From Vreelandella piezotolerans (lineage in GTDB: Bacteria > Pseudomonadota > Gammaproteobacteria > Pseudomonadales > Halomonadaceae), in the NCBI RefSeq assembly GCF_012427705.1, contig NZ_CP048602.1:3534001-3598000 (forward strand): 64,000 bases of DNA. Direction: 5' to 3'. The translations under genes were made by a program, and so were the position numbers. The notes under the pieces were generated by a model that did no database searches, was not told the origin of the DNA, and saw nothing but the letters and a program-made list of their open reading frames with translations. How positions within the stretch are numbered: position 1 is the stretch's first letter; every line of letters begins with the position of its first letter. Positions 34,168-42,515 of this stretch are shown here, piece after piece.

Positions 34168-34458
34168 TTAGCTGTCGTCGTCACGCACGGACGAGGGGTG
34201 GCGGCAAAGCGGCTTGACGCTGATCTCCATGTAGGGGAACAGCGGCAGGTTACTGACCAGCTCTTGAAGCTCGGCATTGTCCTCTACGTCAAAGATACTG
34301 ACGTTCGAGTAGCTACCGGCCACCCGCCACAGGTGGCGCCATTTGCCTTGACGCTGTAGGTCCTGGGAGTACGCTTTTTCGGTTGCCTTGATACTCGCGG
34401 CCTGCTCGGCGGGCATATCGGTCGGCAATTTGACGGTCATCTCGACTTGAAACAGCAT
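34168..34458 (-). CDS. catC: Muconolactone delta-isomerase CatC
   Basis: A 96-residue cytoplasmic enzyme that shifts the double bond of muconolactone to give the beta-ketoadipate enol-lactone. MLFQVEMTVKLPTDMP, WRHLWRVAGSYSNVSIFDVE and LPLFPYMEISVKPLCRHPSS match the family along its length, and 96 residues is the usual size. AAGGAGAG lies 11 nt before the ATG. It stands 48 bp after catB and 63 bp before catA2. Confidence 0.95.
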   Translation of the reverse strand: MLFQVEMTVKLPTDMPAEQAASIKATEKAYSQDLQRQGKWRHLWRVAGSYSNVSIFDVEDNAELQELVSNLPLFPYMEISVKPLCRHPSSVRDDDS

Positions 34459-34506
34459 ATCGATGGCTCTCCTTTTCGTTTGCGGTCTTTGCGTGCGGCG
34501 CGTTGG

Positions 34507-35622
34507 CTAGCGCGCGTAGTGCGCCAACTTATCTTCATCCAAGGTGATCCCCAGACCTGGCCCAGGCGGTAAGGCCACCCCAAATTCGCTGTAGTCGAGA
34601 GGCGACACCACGATATCGTCTTGCAGCAAGAGCGGGCCGAACATTTCCGTTCCCCAGGTCATGGTCGGTAGCGTTGCCCACGTATGCAGCGACGCGGCGG
34701 TACCGATCGTGCCTTCCAGCAAGGTGCCGCCATACAGGCCGATGCCAGCCGCCTGGGCGACATGCGCGAGCTCCAGTGCGCCATAAATCCCGCCCGACTT
34801 GGCGAGTTTCAGTGCAAAGGCTCCGCTGAAGCCGCCGCATACCAAATCAAGGCCGTCACGCGCATCCTGGACGGCCTCATCGGCGAGCATGGGCACATTG
34901 AAGCGGTTCGCCAAACGCACCAACCCCGCATGCTCACGCGCGCCGATGGGCTGCTCGATCAACTCGATACCCGCCTCTTGTAACGACTGAATACCGCGAA
35001 CGGCGGTGGATTCGTCCCACGCTTGATTGACATCGACGCGCACGCTCGCCCGGTCTCCCAAGGCCTCCTTGATGGCCGCTACGTGGCGGACGTCCTGGCC
35101 CACGGGATTGGCGCCAATTTTCAATTTGAAGTCGCAGTGCCGACGCTGCTCTAAACGCAGCATGGCTTCATCGATATCTTTCGCGGTATCGCCACTCGCG
35201 AGCGTCCATAGCACGGGGATATGATCCTGACGCACGCCTCCCAGCAGCTCGGCCACGCTCAACCCCAGGCGCTTGCCTTGGGCATCGAGCAGCGCCATTT
35301 CCAGTGCGGATTTAGCGATCATGTTGCCGCGCGCATGCCGATTGAGCAGCGCGCGGGCGTGGTGAATGTTCTGGGAAGGCTGGCCAATCAGCAGAGGTGC
35401 CAAGTACGTATCGATGTTGCGCTTGATGCTCTCGGGACTTTCCGGGCCATAGGCTAGGCCGCCGATGGTCGTGCCTTCGCCCAACCCCTCGATACCGTCT
35501 GAGTGATGCATGCGGATGATCACCATGGTCTGGCAGGCCATGGTGGTCATCGATAGTTTATGAGGACGGATGGTCGGTAAATCGACCAGAAGCGTCTCTA
35601 TTCGTTGGATAACAGTTGACAT
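34507..35622 (-). CDS. catB: Muconate cycloisomerase CatB
   Basis: A 371-residue enzyme of the enolase superfamily that closes cis,cis-muconate to muconolactone. The catalytic K-x-K is in FKLKIGANP (about 168), the metal ligands are in RVDVNQAWDE, IELIEQPI and LADEAVQD, and a late lysine is in ALKLAKSGG. I chose the ATG at 35622, with GGAG upstream, because it gives the standard MSTVIQRIETLLVDLPTIRP start; the frame stays open to 35712, where it would run into the operator. It is first in the catB-catC-catA2-benABCDE unit. Confidence 0.94.
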   Translation of the reverse strand: MSTVIQRIETLLVDLPTIRPHKLSMTTMACQTMVIIRMHHSDGIEGLGEGTTIGGLAYGPESPESIKRNIDTYLAPLLIGQPSQNIHHARALLNRHARGNMIAKSALEMALLDAQGKRLGLSVAELLGGVRQDHIPVLWTLASGDTAKDIDEAMLRLEQRRHCDFKLKIGANPVGQDVRHVAAIKEALGDRASVRVDVNQAWDESTAVRGIQSLQEAGIELIEQPIGAREHAGLVRLANRFNVPMLADEAVQDARDGLDLVCGGFSGAFALKLAKSGGIYGALELAHVAQAAGIGLYGGTLLEGTIGTAASLHTWATLPTMTWGTEMFGPLLLQDDIVVSPLDYSEFGVALPPGPGLGITLDEDKLAHYAR

Positions 35623-35961
35623 GGCGGCTCCGGCATCAGGCAATCGTTTCGCTATCGAGCAGTTTGCGTGCCCGTGCAAGCCGGAACCAATATTGTTTAA
35701 GTGCGCGTCCATACCAAGGAGGTATCACAAGCGCATGACAGGCTCGGCTATTCAGCCACTTTTTCCCCATAACCCCGAGTGCGAGAGCCGCTGCACGAGA
35801 CGTGCCCTCGCCAGGGGCGCTCAGCGCCGGATAAAGCGCGTATCGATACGCAACCGCGTGTTAAAGAGCCACGCAATCACTTCGCCGTGATACAGAGCGC
35901 CATAAGACAAAAGAATGATCCAAGCGTGTTGCTCGACGCGCACTCGCCTCAAGCGGAGTTT
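35623..35961. other. 339-bp control region upstream of catB
   Basis: No supported gene. The region holds the catB promoter with a perfect BenM/CatM operator (35711-35725). The AAGGAGGT here looks like a ribosome-binding site on the + strand but is the middle of that operator. GC-rich short inverted repeats (near GGGGCGCTCAGCGCC, about 35813-35828) lie closer to the flavoprotein gene and might end its transcript. Confidence 0.6.
35686..35725. promoter_or_regulatory. BenM/CatM-type operator of catB
   Basis: ATAC-CAAGGAG-GTAT (35711-35725) fits the ATAC-N7-GTAT dyad exactly. ACCAATATTGTTT (35686-35698) lies 12 nt to the left, towards catB, as at catA1 and usp. The dyad is 89 bp upstream of the catB start codon. 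In Acinetobacter CatM and BenM bind such dyads and activate catB and benA with muconate; the same is expected here. Confidence 0.75.
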
Positions 35962-37260
35962 CTAGAGACGGTCTCGAGATACGGTTTCGAGATACTGCCG
36001 AGCCGCAATGACATCGTCGTGTGGATCGTGATTCCACAGCCAGTCGAAGCGATTTTCCAGATCGTGGATGAGCTTGCTCTCATCGCCCCCAATGCCTTTT
36101 CCCGAATATTCATAGACATCGCCGGCGTCGTGGGAAGTACGCTGCGCTCGACACGTGCGTGCATGGCGCACGTGCTCGAAAGCGGCCAACACATCGCTCA
36201 CGGGGCGGTGATCGCAGCGGACGTCTGTCAGTAGTGTCGCCAGCACGTAGGCATCTTCGAGCGCCTGTCCAGCCCCCGCCCCTTGGTGGGGCACGAGCGC
36301 ATGGGCGGCGTCGCCGACAACCATGACGCGCTCGCGCCGATAGAAGGGAAGCTCGGGTAGCTCATGCAGCGCCCAGCGCGTTGGTTCGGCGATGGATGCG
36401 AGAATGGCCTGGCAAGCCGGGCTCCAGCCTTGGAAGACGTGTAACATTTCCTGCTGGCTGACGGCCTGAACCCACTCCTCCCCGTCGGGTAGCCGCGGGT
36501 GAGGAACCGAGCGGTCCGTGATGAAGGCTACGACGTTGACGAGCTGGGACTGTTTGACCGGAAACGTCAAAATATGGCGATCTTTACCGAGATACATTTG
36601 CGGCACCCATGCCAAACGTTTCTCGCTGCCATTAGCCTCGAGCGCTGTCTCTAAGGTGTGGGTGGGGATCATGCCACGATACGCGTAAGTACCGCTCCAG
36701 AAGGGCGCAATATCGCCAAACTGGTCGGGCGGTAATACATGGGAGCGAACCGCCGATTTGATGCCGTCAAAGCCGATGATGACATCCCCCGTAAAGTGCG
36801 TGCCATCATCGAAGTGGGCAGTGGCGCTAGCGGCGTCTTGCGTCACCGCGACACAGCGTTTGCCGAAATGCGCGATGCCCTCCGGCAGATGGGCCACGAT
36901 CGCATCCAGGAAGTCGGCACGGTGTACCGAGGATTGGCCAACGCCCGGCGCTAGGCTGGCCGTCAAGTAGGTATCATCACTGCCTCGGCGCCACTCGAAC
37001 CACACATCTTCGAAGGGGGCTGGTGAGGCGTCGGCAATACGTTGATAGGCCGCTTCCAACCCCAACAGCTGAATGGCTCGTACCGCATTGGGGCCAAAGG
37101 AGACCCCAGCGCCGATTTCGGAGAACTGGGGAGCGGCTTCGAATAGCTGGACATCAAGGCCGCTATCTCGCGACAGCGCAACGGCAAAGGCGACGCCACC
37201 GATCCCGCCCCCCACAATGCCAATGGAGAGACGTTTTGGCTGGGTATGTTTGACGTGCAT
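35962..37260 (-). CDS. FAD-dependent aromatic monooxygenase (salicylate hydroxylase-like)
   Basis: A 432-residue class A flavoprotein monooxygenase. The FAD motif GIVGGGIGGVAFAVAL is at about 14-30, the DG motif FDGIKSAVRSHV at about 165, and the GD motif VMVVGDAAHALVPHQGAGAG at about 310-330. Overall form fits salicylate 1-monooxygenase (NahG), which makes catechol from salicylate with NAD(P)H and O2. GGGAGTG precedes the ATG. The divergent NahR-like LysR gene and the catechol genes downstream support this, but 3- or 6-hydroxybenzoate or hydroxynicotinate enzymes look similar. It lies 340 bp upstream of catB and probably has its own promoter. Confidence 0.78.
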   Translation of the reverse strand: MHVKHTQPKRLSIGIVGGGIGGVAFAVALSRDSGLDVQLFEAAPQFSEIGAGVSFGPNAVRAIQLLGLEAAYQRIADASPAPFEDVWFEWRRGSDDTYLTASLAPGVGQSSVHRADFLDAIVAHLPEGIAHFGKRCVAVTQDAASATAHFDDGTHFTGDVIIGFDGIKSAVRSHVLPPDQFGDIAPFWSGTYAYRGMIPTHTLETALEANGSEKRLAWVPQMYLGKDRHILTFPVKQSQLVNVVAFITDRSVPHPRLPDGEEWVQAVSQQEMLHVFQGWSPACQAILASIAEPTRWALHELPELPFYRRERVMVVGDAAHALVPHQGAGAGQALEDAYVLATLLTDVRCDHRPVSDVLAAFEHVRHARTCRAQRTSHDAGDVYEYSGKGIGGDESKLIHDLENRFDWLWNHDPHDDVIAARQYLETVSRDRL

Positions 37261-37284
37261 GCTTCACTCCCTTTCACAGTGTAT

Positions 37285-37320
37285 CGTTATCATGTCGAGC
37301 CTCACGCTCTACTGATAACG
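37285..37320. promoter_or_regulatory. Inverted repeat between the flavoprotein and its LysR gene
   Basis: CGTTATCA (37285-37292) and TGATAACG (37313-37320) form an 8-bp inverted repeat with a 20-bp spacer. Another TAACGAT follows near 37385. It lies in the 203-bp divergent gap, 25-60 bp before the monooxygenase start. It is a candidate site for the NahR-like regulator or for another repressor. Confidence 0.4.
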
Positions 37321-37463
37321 CTATTAGGAGGAGGCAACGGTCACCACACAGCCCTCTTCATGTAAACTATAAACGGCGCTAATAACGATATGAAACAAAG
37401 AGTTGAGCTAGCACTCCGCGACAGAAGTAGACAATCGTCGCATGCCCGTCAGAGGCCATTGTG

Positions 37464-38369
37464 ATGATCAAGCTTGCCGATATCGATCTCAACTTGCTGG
37501 TGGTGTTCGATCTGCTCTACCAAGAGCAAAACACACAGCGTGTCGCGCTACGCCTGGGCATTACCCAGCCTGCGGTCAGCCATGCCTTGAAGCGTTTACG
37601 TCTTCTATTGAACGACGAACTCTTCGAACGCACCTCGCAAGGGTTACAGCCCACGCCCCGCGCAAGCCAGCTTTATCCCGGGTTTGCCGACGCGTTAGGG
37701 AAAGTGAATGACACGCTGAACCTACACAACGATTTCAACCCAGCCCTTAGTAGCCGTACCTTTCACCTCAACATGACCGACATTGGGGAAATCGTTTTCC
37801 TGCCCCGTTTACTGCAGCATTTATCCCAGGTGGCTCCCAGCGTCTCGCTCCACACCGCTCGCAGCAGCCATCACGCGCTGAAGTATGAGATGGAAGAGGG
37901 GCAGATCGATCTAGCCGTTGGGCTGATACCGCAGCTGGGCGCTGGCTTTTATCAACAGCGGCTATTCGAGCAGCGCTATGTTTGCCTGATGCGTGACAAC
38001 CACCCACTCGCCAAGGGCGATTTTGGTCTCGAGGAGTTTCGCTCAGCCCATCATGCCGTCATCGTCGCGAGCGGTACCGGTCATGGCGTGGTAGAGGAGC
38101 AGCTCGCCAACGCGGGCATTCAGCGCCCGGTGAGATTGACGCTGCCGCATTTCGCTGCCATTCCCTACATCGTGGGCAGCAGCGATCTCGTCGTGACGGT
38201 TACGAATAAATTGGCCGAAGCGACTTGCGAACGATTTGGCCTCACCGTTCGCGAGCACCCGCTGGCCTTTCCAGACATTCCCATCAATCTTTTCTGGCAT
38301 CGCCGTTTCCATCAAGACCCCGGCAACCGCTGGCTAAGGGGGGTTATATTTAGCATGTTTTCCGAGTAA
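37464..38369 (+). CDS. NahR-like LysR regulator
   Basis: A 301-residue LysR-type regulator of the NahR/NodD/LinR branch: ADIDLNLLVVFDLLYQEQNT start, helix-turn-helix with QRVALRLGITQPAVSHALKR (about 25-45), and FERTSQGLQPTPRA. The effector domain has MTDIGEIVFLPRLL, typical of this branch. NahR activates salicylate genes with salicylate as signal. It is divergent from the salicylate-hydroxylase-like gene, the standard layout for a LysR pair. The ATG at 37464 follows AGAGG; a GTG directly before it is also possible. Confidence 0.88.
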   Translation: MIKLADIDLNLLVVFDLLYQEQNTQRVALRLGITQPAVSHALKRLRLLLNDELFERTSQGLQPTPRASQLYPGFADALGKVNDTLNLHNDFNPALSSRTFHLNMTDIGEIVFLPRLLQHLSQVAPSVSLHTARSSHHALKYEMEEGQIDLAVGLIPQLGAGFYQQRLFEQRYVCLMRDNHPLAKGDFGLEEFRSAHHAVIVASGTGHGVVEEQLANAGIQRPVRLTLPHFAAIPYIVGSSDLVVTVTNKLAEATCERFGLTVREHPLAFPDIPINLFWHRRFHQDPGNRWLRGVIFSMFSE

Positions 38370-38409
38370 GCCACCTAGAGCGGCATCTGCCTTAAAGAGG
38401 ACGGTCTTG

Positions 38410-39297
38410 TTAAAACCCCTCTGTCGCCATTTGGATAAAATTATCGAGCACCGGCAATACATTACCAGCTCGCCACGCTAACCACAGTGGCATATCGCAG
38501 GCGGTTAGCTCATCCAGCTCAATAAAATGAATGCCGGGCATGGGGTGACTTCGGCTAGCGGCCGGTACGATTGCCAACCCTAATCCAGCCGCCACCATGC
38601 TAAGAATCGTAATATTATCAGCGCCATACTGCACCACACGAGGCTCAAAGTTGAACCGCGAAAAGTGCGCCACCACCCGATCGTAATAGACCGGTGAAAT
38701 GCTGCGGTACCCCCAGACAAATTCAGCATCGGCAAGCTCTGCTAGTTTTTTAGGTGGCACTTGCACCCATGTCGAGGTAGTGGGGACGGCAAGTATCAGG
38801 TGGTCGTGCTGGAGTAAACGTGCTTCGATATCTGACTGTGCATGATCATCAAGATAAAGAATACCGACATCAAGGGTGCCCTGTTGCAGCCTATCCAACT
38901 GTGGGCCGGAAAGTAGCGGAAAGACATCCAGCGCCACATGAGGAAAGCGACCACGATAGCCGCCCATGAGCTTAGCTACTCCGGGAACCCATAAGTGCGT
39001 GACGGTGACTCCTAGACTGAGCTTGCCCGTTTGACCGCTACCAAGTGCCAGTAGTCGCGCTTTGATATCAGAGCGCTCGTCTAGCATCCGTGTGGCTTCA
39101 CTATAAAGTGCTTGCCCCGCAACCGTCGGCCGAATCCCCCGAGCATGGCGATATAGAAGCTGGGTACCTACATCCTCTTCCAACAACCTCATCTGGCGAG
39201 TCAGCGCTGGCTGCGCAACATACACTTTCCGGCTAGCAGCGGAAATTGAGCCTGTTTCTACCACGGCAATAAAGTACTCCAACTGGCGAAATTCCAT
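38410..39297 (-). CDS. LysR-family regulator, divergent from the SSS symporter
   Basis: A 295-residue LysR-type regulator: MEFRQLEYFIAVVETGSISA, then AAS and YVAQPALTRQMRLLEED, is the DNA-binding domain. The effector domain follows from about residue 90. It is divergent from the DUF3311-SSS-M20D unit and is the likely controller. I chose the ATG at 39297 with the GGGGGAG upstream; the reading frame is open to 39324. An imperfect LysR-like dyad, ATAC-N7-ATAT, lies in the gap at 39351-39365. Confidence 0.87.
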   Translation of the reverse strand: MEFRQLEYFIAVVETGSISAASRKVYVAQPALTRQMRLLEEDVGTQLLYRHARGIRPTVAGQALYSEATRMLDERSDIKARLLALGSGQTGKLSLGVTVTHLWVPGVAKLMGGYRGRFPHVALDVFPLLSGPQLDRLQQGTLDVGILYLDDHAQSDIEARLLQHDHLILAVPTTSTWVQVPPKKLAELADAEFVWGYRSISPVYYDRVVAHFSRFNFEPRVVQYGADNITILSMVAAGLGLAIVPAASRSHPMPGIHFIELDELTACDMPLWLAWRAGNVLPVLDNFIQMATEGF

Positions 39298-39350
39298 TGT
39301 TGTTATCTCCCCCCAATCAGTCACTTTTCTTCTTCAACTTACTACTTAAC

Positions 39351-39365
39351 ATACCTATATGATAT
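39351..39365. promoter_or_regulatory. Imperfect LysR-type dyad upstream of DUF3311-SSS
   Basis: ATAC-CTATATG-ATAT is one base short of the ATAC-N7-GTAT form but lacks the CCAATAT companion block. It lies in the 167-bp divergent gap between the LysR gene and the symporter unit, where the LysR product would be expected to bind. Confidence 0.25.
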
Positions 39366-39464
39366 GGCTAGCATCTAAAATCTATATTTTTGGTATCTCT
39401 ATTCTTGTTTCATAGTGACACAACAACTCATAACAAGACTCGCCATGGCGAGCAGGACTCTGCT

Positions 39465-39677
39465 ATGAACAACAAGTACCACCTTGTAACGGGGTTGCAT
39501 TTTGCGGTGTGCACCCTGGCGATGATCTGGCCCGGCGCACTGATCGCCAATCGTATCGAACCCACCGTGCTCGGACTGCCCTTTCTATTTTTCTGGTACA
39601 TCCTATGGATGCTGATCCTATTTATCGGCATGTGGGTCGCCTTTGCCGTTCGCCACGGAGGTGGACGCCATGAATGA
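39465..39677 (+). CDS. DUF3311 small membrane protein, partner of the SSS symporter
   Basis: A 70-residue protein with two membrane helices (about 8-28 and 38-60) and a basic tail (RHGGGRHE). Such DUF3311/YhdT-like proteins are commonly encoded just before sodium:solute symporters, as here, and may help their assembly. AGGA lies 7 nt before the ATG. Its end overlaps the symporter start by 8 bp. Confidence 0.78.
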   Translation: MNNKYHLVTGLHFAVCTLAMIWPGALIANRIEPTVLGLPFLFFWYILWMLILFIGMWVAFAVRHGGGRHE

Positions 39678-41124
39678 TTCGATCATTGTTGTCGGCATCA
39701 CTTTGACCTATCTCGCCTTGATTCTATGGGTGGGGCTTCGCGCTCGCGGTCAGGAAAACTCCAGCTTGGAAGGTTATGTCGCGGGCGGTCGCCACGTGGG
39801 CGTCGTGATCCTGTTCTTCATTCTTGGCGCTGAAATCTTCTCCGCTTTCGCCTTCCTGGGCGCTCCGGGCTGGAGCTATCAGCATGGCGCGCCAGCCTTC
39901 TATATTCTCGCCTACCTCTCCCTGGTTCCCATCACCATCTGGGCCATGGGGCCGCGTGTAGCCAAGCTAGGTCGCGAGCGAGGTTACCTCACCCAAGGCG
40001 ATATGATTGCCGATTACTACCAAAGCAAATCGCTGGGCATGTTGGCGGGCGTGATTGGCGTGTTAGCACTGGTGCCCTACCTCACCATCCAGATTGCCGG
40101 TGCAGGCCTGCTGTTTCAGGCAGCAACGGATGGGGTGATCCCCTTCTGGCTGGGTGCGCTGCTGGCTTTCTTAGTGGTTGCTGCTTATGTCTTCTGTAGT
40201 GGCCTAAACGGCATCGGTTGGACCAACCTCATTCAGGGCATCATGATGATAGCCATCGCTTGGTTCCTGGGTCTTAGCATCTCCGAACGCCTCTACGGCG
40301 GCGTGGGCGACATGTTCAGCCAAATCCAACTGACGATGCCCGAGTACCTCACCATGCCAGGCGCAACGGGCATGAACTGGGGCTACTTCAGCACGGCGGT
40401 ATTGGTCAGCGCGTTCGGCGGCGCCATGTGGCCGCATCTGTTTATGAAGTTCTACTCGGCTGATAGCGGCAAAACGCTGCGCAAAGTCAGCGTCTTTTAC
40501 CCCCTCTACGCCTACCTACTGGTACCGCTGCTGTTTATTGGCTTTGCTGGCATCATAGTGTTTGCTGACACACCGTTAGAGCGCTCCGACACAGTGCTAC
40601 TGCGCATGGTGATGGACGTGGCCAACTTCTCGCCCTGGGTTATCGGCTTAATGCTCTCTGGCGCGCTGGCCGCCGCTATGTCGACCGGCGCCAACTTAGC
40701 GCATACCGCGGCGGTGGTATTAGTCCGCGATGTGGTCGGCCCAACCATGATGAAAGACGCCAGCGAGAAGGCGGTCGTCAGCGCAACACGTTGGAGCGTA
40801 CTCGGCCTGTCGCTGATTGCTTACCTGTTTGCACTGGCTAACCCCTCATCCCTGGTACTGCTGCTACTCGGCGCTTACGGGTTGATTGTCCAGCTATTCC
40901 CTATGGTGATCGGCGCGCTGTTCATGCCACAGCTGCGCCGCGCCAGCGTGATGGCGGGTGCTCTTTTCGGCAGCGTGGCCTACCTGTTGATGGAATTCGC
41001 CTGGAGCTCACCTTTTGGCTGGCACGCTGGCGTCTGGGCGATGCTGCTCAACGTCGCTGTCGTGGTGGTTTGGCAGTGGCTCACCAAGCCCACTGTTACC
41101 AACCCCACCCCTTCCCATACTTAA
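39670..41124 (+). CDS. Sodium:solute symporter (SSS family)
   Basis: A 484-residue carrier with about 13 helices. Typical SSS features include LEGYVAGGRHVG, SAFAFLGAPGWSYQHG near helix 2, and GALAAAMSTGANLAHTAA (helix 8, Na+-site region). The ATG at 39670 follows GGAGGTGG and overlaps the DUF3311 gene. The M20D amidohydrolase gene comes 19 bp after. Together they suggest Na+-driven import of an N-acyl or amide compound that is then cleaved. The exact substrate is unknown. Confidence 0.9.
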   Translation: MNDSIIVVGITLTYLALILWVGLRARGQENSSLEGYVAGGRHVGVVILFFILGAEIFSAFAFLGAPGWSYQHGAPAFYILAYLSLVPITIWAMGPRVAKLGRERGYLTQGDMIADYYQSKSLGMLAGVIGVLALVPYLTIQIAGAGLLFQAATDGVIPFWLGALLAFLVVAAYVFCSGLNGIGWTNLIQGIMMIAIAWFLGLSISERLYGGVGDMFSQIQLTMPEYLTMPGATGMNWGYFSTAVLVSAFGGAMWPHLFMKFYSADSGKTLRKVSVFYPLYAYLLVPLLFIGFAGIIVFADTPLERSDTVLLRMVMDVANFSPWVIGLMLSGALAAAMSTGANLAHTAAVVLVRDVVGPTMMKDASEKAVVSATRWSVLGLSLIAYLFALANPSSLVLLLLGAYGLIVQLFPMVIGALFMPQLRRASVMAGALFGSVAYLLMEFAWSSPFGWHAGVWAMLLNVAVVVVWQWLTKPTVTNPTPSHT

Positions 41125-41143
41125 GAAGTGCCAGGAGAACAGC

Positions 41144-42445
41144 ATGAGTATCCAGACAGATCACTTAGATTTAAAGAGTGCCATCGCCTCTCAACTAGAG
41201 GCAGCATTCGACGATATTCAGTCGCTCTACCACCAGTTACATCAAACGCCCGAGCTGCCCTTTCAGGAACATAAGACCAGCGCACGGCTCGCCGACGCTT
41301 TGGAAAGTTTTGGCTATGAGGTGAGCCGCAACGTTGGCGGTACGGGTGTCGTGGCATTGCTGCGCAACGGCAAGGGCCCTGCCGTCATGCTCCGCGGCGA
41401 TATGGATGCCTTACCCATCAAGGAAGAAACGGGGCTAGATTTTGCCAGCTGTGAAATGGCCACCTCAGAAACGGGTAGTGAAGTGCCATTGATGCATGCC
41501 TGCGGACATGACCTACACAGCAGCTGCATCGTCGGCACCGCGGCCGTCATGGCAGGACTAAGGGAGCAATGGGTCGGCACCTTGATGCTGATTTGTCAGC
41601 CCGCCGAGGAGATATTTGGCGGGGCAAAAGCAATGCTTGATGACGGCCTCTATACGCGCTTCCCTCGCCCAGACATTATTCTTGGCCAGCACAATATGCC
41701 CGCTCTTGCAGGCACCGTTGGACACCGTCCGGGTAGCGCTATGGCCGCTTGTACCAATTTGGCCGTTACCATACACGGCAACGGGGGCCACGGCTCCATG
41801 CCCGCCCAAACGGTGGATCCCGTGGTCATTGCCGCCCATGTGGTCACCCGCCTGCAGACCGTCGTTGCTCGCGAGGTTCCGCCGGAGGAGACCGTGGTGG
41901 TCACGGTTGGCAAGCTTCACGCTGGCACCCAGGCCAACATCATTCCGCACTCGGCAGAGCTTGAGATCAATATCCGCAGCTTTGATGACGCATTACACAG
42001 CCAAGTGGTTGAGTCGATCGAGCGTATCGTTCGTGCGGAGTGCGATGCGGGAAGAGCGCCCAAGCCCCCGACCTTAAAGGTGCTCAATGAAACCATCGCC
42101 TTGAACAACGACGCGATAGCGGTTGAGCATGTACGTCGCGCCCACGCAGAGCATTTCGGTGACGCCAACCTTTATGACATGCCACGGCTTAACGGCAGCG
42201 AGGATTTTCCGTTTTTTGGGAATGCAAAAGCAGCCGGTTTTGGTGGCGAGGATATTCCATACGTGTACTGGTTTATTGGCTCCACCCCCGCAGAACGCTG
42301 GGCAAACACCCCAGGAACGAACGTCTCACAGAAAATGCGTCATCTAGAAATGCCTCATTCGCCCTACTACTTCCCAGGCAATGACGTAACAATGCGCACA
42401 GGTATCGAAGCCATGGTCGTAGGCGCAATGGCATATCTAACGTAG
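41144..42445 (+). CDS. M20D amidohydrolase
   Basis: A 433-residue zinc-dependent amidohydrolase: VMLRGDMDALPIKEETG, LMHACGHDLHSS (about 130), LICQPAEEIFGGA (about 165), NGGHGSMPAQTVDP in the lid domain, and LNGSEDFPFF at the end. Compared with the M20 protein at 5874 it has longer insertions and a C-terminal segment PYVYWFIGSTPAERW, as in enzymes that act on acylated amino acids. AGGAG precedes the ATG. It is the last gene of the DUF3311-SSS-M20D unit, before a two-way terminator. Confidence 0.9.
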   Translation: MSIQTDHLDLKSAIASQLEAAFDDIQSLYHQLHQTPELPFQEHKTSARLADALESFGYEVSRNVGGTGVVALLRNGKGPAVMLRGDMDALPIKEETGLDFASCEMATSETGSEVPLMHACGHDLHSSCIVGTAAVMAGLREQWVGTLMLICQPAEEIFGGAKAMLDDGLYTRFPRPDIILGQHNMPALAGTVGHRPGSAMAACTNLAVTIHGNGGHGSMPAQTVDPVVIAAHVVTRLQTVVAREVPPEETVVVTVGKLHAGTQANIIPHSAELEINIRSFDDALHSQVVESIERIVRAECDAGRAPKPPTLKVLNETIALNNDAIAVEHVRRAHAEHFGDANLYDMPRLNGSEDFPFFGNAKAAGFGGEDIPYVYWFIGSTPAERWANTPGTNVSQKMRHLEMPHSPYYFPGNDVTMRTGIEAMVVGAMAYLT

Positions 42446-42453
42446 CAGCGTTA

Positions 42454-42490
42454 AAAACGAAACGGCAGTGCGAGGCCCTGCCGTTTCATT
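42454..42490. terminator. Bidirectional terminator between M20D and NTF2-like genes
   Basis: GAAACGGCAG (42459-42468) pairs with CTGCCGTTTC (42478-42487) around a 9-nt loop. A-rich sequence to the left gives a GTTTTTAA run on the minus strand. The right side gives GTTTCATT. It serves the two convergent units. Confidence 0.75.
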
Positions 42491-42515
42491 CCGTCGGTAT
42501 GCCTTTGCCGCGCGT

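Noticed and set aside
33256..34359. Long open frame on the + strand opposite catA2 and catC
   Set aside because: It is antisense to well-supported genes, arises from GC-rich codon bias, and the same frame occurs opposite catA1 at 26638-27492.
35735..35890. A 51-codon frame preceded by AAGGAGG on the + strand
   Set aside because: The apparent Shine-Dalgarno is the centre of the ATAC-N7-GTAT operator of catB, the spacing to the ATG is 12 nt, and the product resembles nothing known to me.
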